A DNA stretch of 5,166 bases from Alphaproteobacteria bacterium (GTDB lineage: Bacteria; Pseudomonadota; Alphaproteobacteria; Micropepsales; Micropepsaceae): positions 1 to 5,166 of the forward strand of contig CANGRN010000145.1 in assembly GCA_947455695.1 (NCBI GenBank). Reading direction: 5' to 3'. The notes under the pieces are model-generated. The model saw only the letters and a list, made by a program, of their open reading frames with translations, ran no database searches and was not told where the DNA came from. The translations under genes were made by a program, and so were the position numbers. Of the stretch, positions 4,747 through 5,166 are shown piece by piece. Within the stretch, counting starts at the first letter, position 1, and each line of letters opens with the position of its first letter.

Positions 4747-5166
4747 ATGACATCGTCCCGCCCGCTCCTTTTTGATTTTACCGCCAGCCAGAACGCGCGC
4801 GCCCGGGCGGCGCGTCTGGCCGGCGACCGCTTCCTGGACCGCGCGGCGGCGGATGGCCTGGCCGACCGGCTGGCGGCGGTGACACGCAAGTTCGAGAAGG
4901 GCTTGTGGATCGGCGCCCCGGCGAGCGAAGGCGAGCCAATAAATAAACCAGTGGCCCCGGAAATCGCGCCCTTCGCCACGCACTGGACCTGCGCCGGTTT
5001 CGACCGCCACGAAATCCTCAACGCACAAGGCCCGTTCGACCTGGTCGTCAGCCTTTATTCCCTGCAGGCCATCAACGATCTGCCCGGTGCGCTGGTCCAG
5101 ATCCGCCGCGCCTTGAAACCCGATGGATTGTTCGTGGCAGCATTGCTGGGCGGCAGCACCCTCAGC
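4747..5166 (+). CDS. NDUFAF5/BioC-like methyltransferase homologue, N-terminal part, with degenerate SAM motif
   Basis: The 140 codons seen run off the right edge. The N-terminal helix (LLFDFTASQNARARAARLAGDRFLDRAAADGLADRLAAVTRKFE, residues 7-50) and FDLVVSLYSLQAINDLPGALVQIRRALKPDGLFVAALLGGSTL (97-139) match the alphaproteobacterial methyltransferase family commonly found next to comF. Its mitochondrial relative NDUFAF5 modifies a complex I subunit. In this copy the expected motif I (LDLG-x-x-x-G type) is replaced by LWIGAPASEG (53-62), and the stretch between it and FDLVVS seems shortened, so SAM binding is doubtful. The flanking regions and frame are intact, so this is not a simple pseudogene. 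The start at 4747 (ATG) suits the family; an in-frame ATG at 4726 would add seven residues and overlap the comF start in a CATG. Ribosome binding signals are poor for both. Confidence 0.85.
   Translation, partial: MTSSRPLLFDFTASQNARARAARLAGDRFLDRAAADGLADRLAAVTRKFEKGLWIGAPASEGEPINKPVAPEIAPFATHWTCAGFDRHEILNAQGPFDLVVSLYSLQAINDLPGALVQIRRALKPDGLFVAALLGGSTLS

Noticed and set aside
4728..5021. N-terminal extension of comF up to 5021
   Set aside because: This part is antisense to the methyltransferase gene, and ComF proteins begin close to the LLFPPLC motif, so the start at 4727 is used.
1..5166. Mobile element, CRISPR array, defence island or toxin-antitoxin pair
   Set aside because: No long direct or terminal inverted repeats, spacer-repeat pattern, transposase, recombinase or composition shift was seen; nearly every stretch is explained by core metabolic genes.

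Overview
The window looks like chromosomal housekeeping DNA from a GC-rich alphaproteobacterium. Codons end mostly in G or C. The gene neighbourhood (divergent lysC and ubiG, then DUF1178, nitrilase-family amidase, glutaredoxin and comF, with an NDUFAF5/BioC-like methyltransferase divergent from comF) is an arrangement I associate with Alphaproteobacteria. The likely genus cannot be fixed from the sequence. I see no tRNA, rRNA, insertion sequence, CRISPR array, phage gene or toxin-antitoxin pair.

Layout: (1) Positions 1-677, minus strand: N-terminal 225 codons of aspartate kinase (lysC), running off the left edge. (2) Positions 678-793: a divergent intergenic region with a candidate lysC promoter whose spacer holds a short palindrome. 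(3) Positions 794-1704, plus strand: an uncharacterised 60-residue ORF whose stop overlaps the start of ubiG, the ubiquinone O-methyltransferase. (4) Positions 1701-4727, minus strand: five co-oriented genes, read from right to left as comF, grxC, an exported GlcG/HbpS-like protein, a Nit1/Nit2-type amidase and a DUF1178 zinc-ribbon protein. The last converges on ubiG with a 4-base overlap (CTAG) of the two stop codons. (5) Positions 4747-5166, plus strand: the first 140 codons of a SAM-methyltransferase-like protein, divergent from comF across a 19-base gap.

Functionally these are core-metabolism genes: aspartate-family amino acid synthesis, ubiquinone synthesis, and a minus-strand cluster with a glutathione theme (a glutaredoxin plus an amidase of the family that hydrolyses deaminated glutathione). 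The points that depart from routine are the small gene coupled to ubiG, the exported GlcG-like gene between grxC and nit, the missing glycine-rich SAM motif in the right-edge methyltransferase homologue, and compact inverted repeats at several gene borders. I did not find a clear new multi-gene system.
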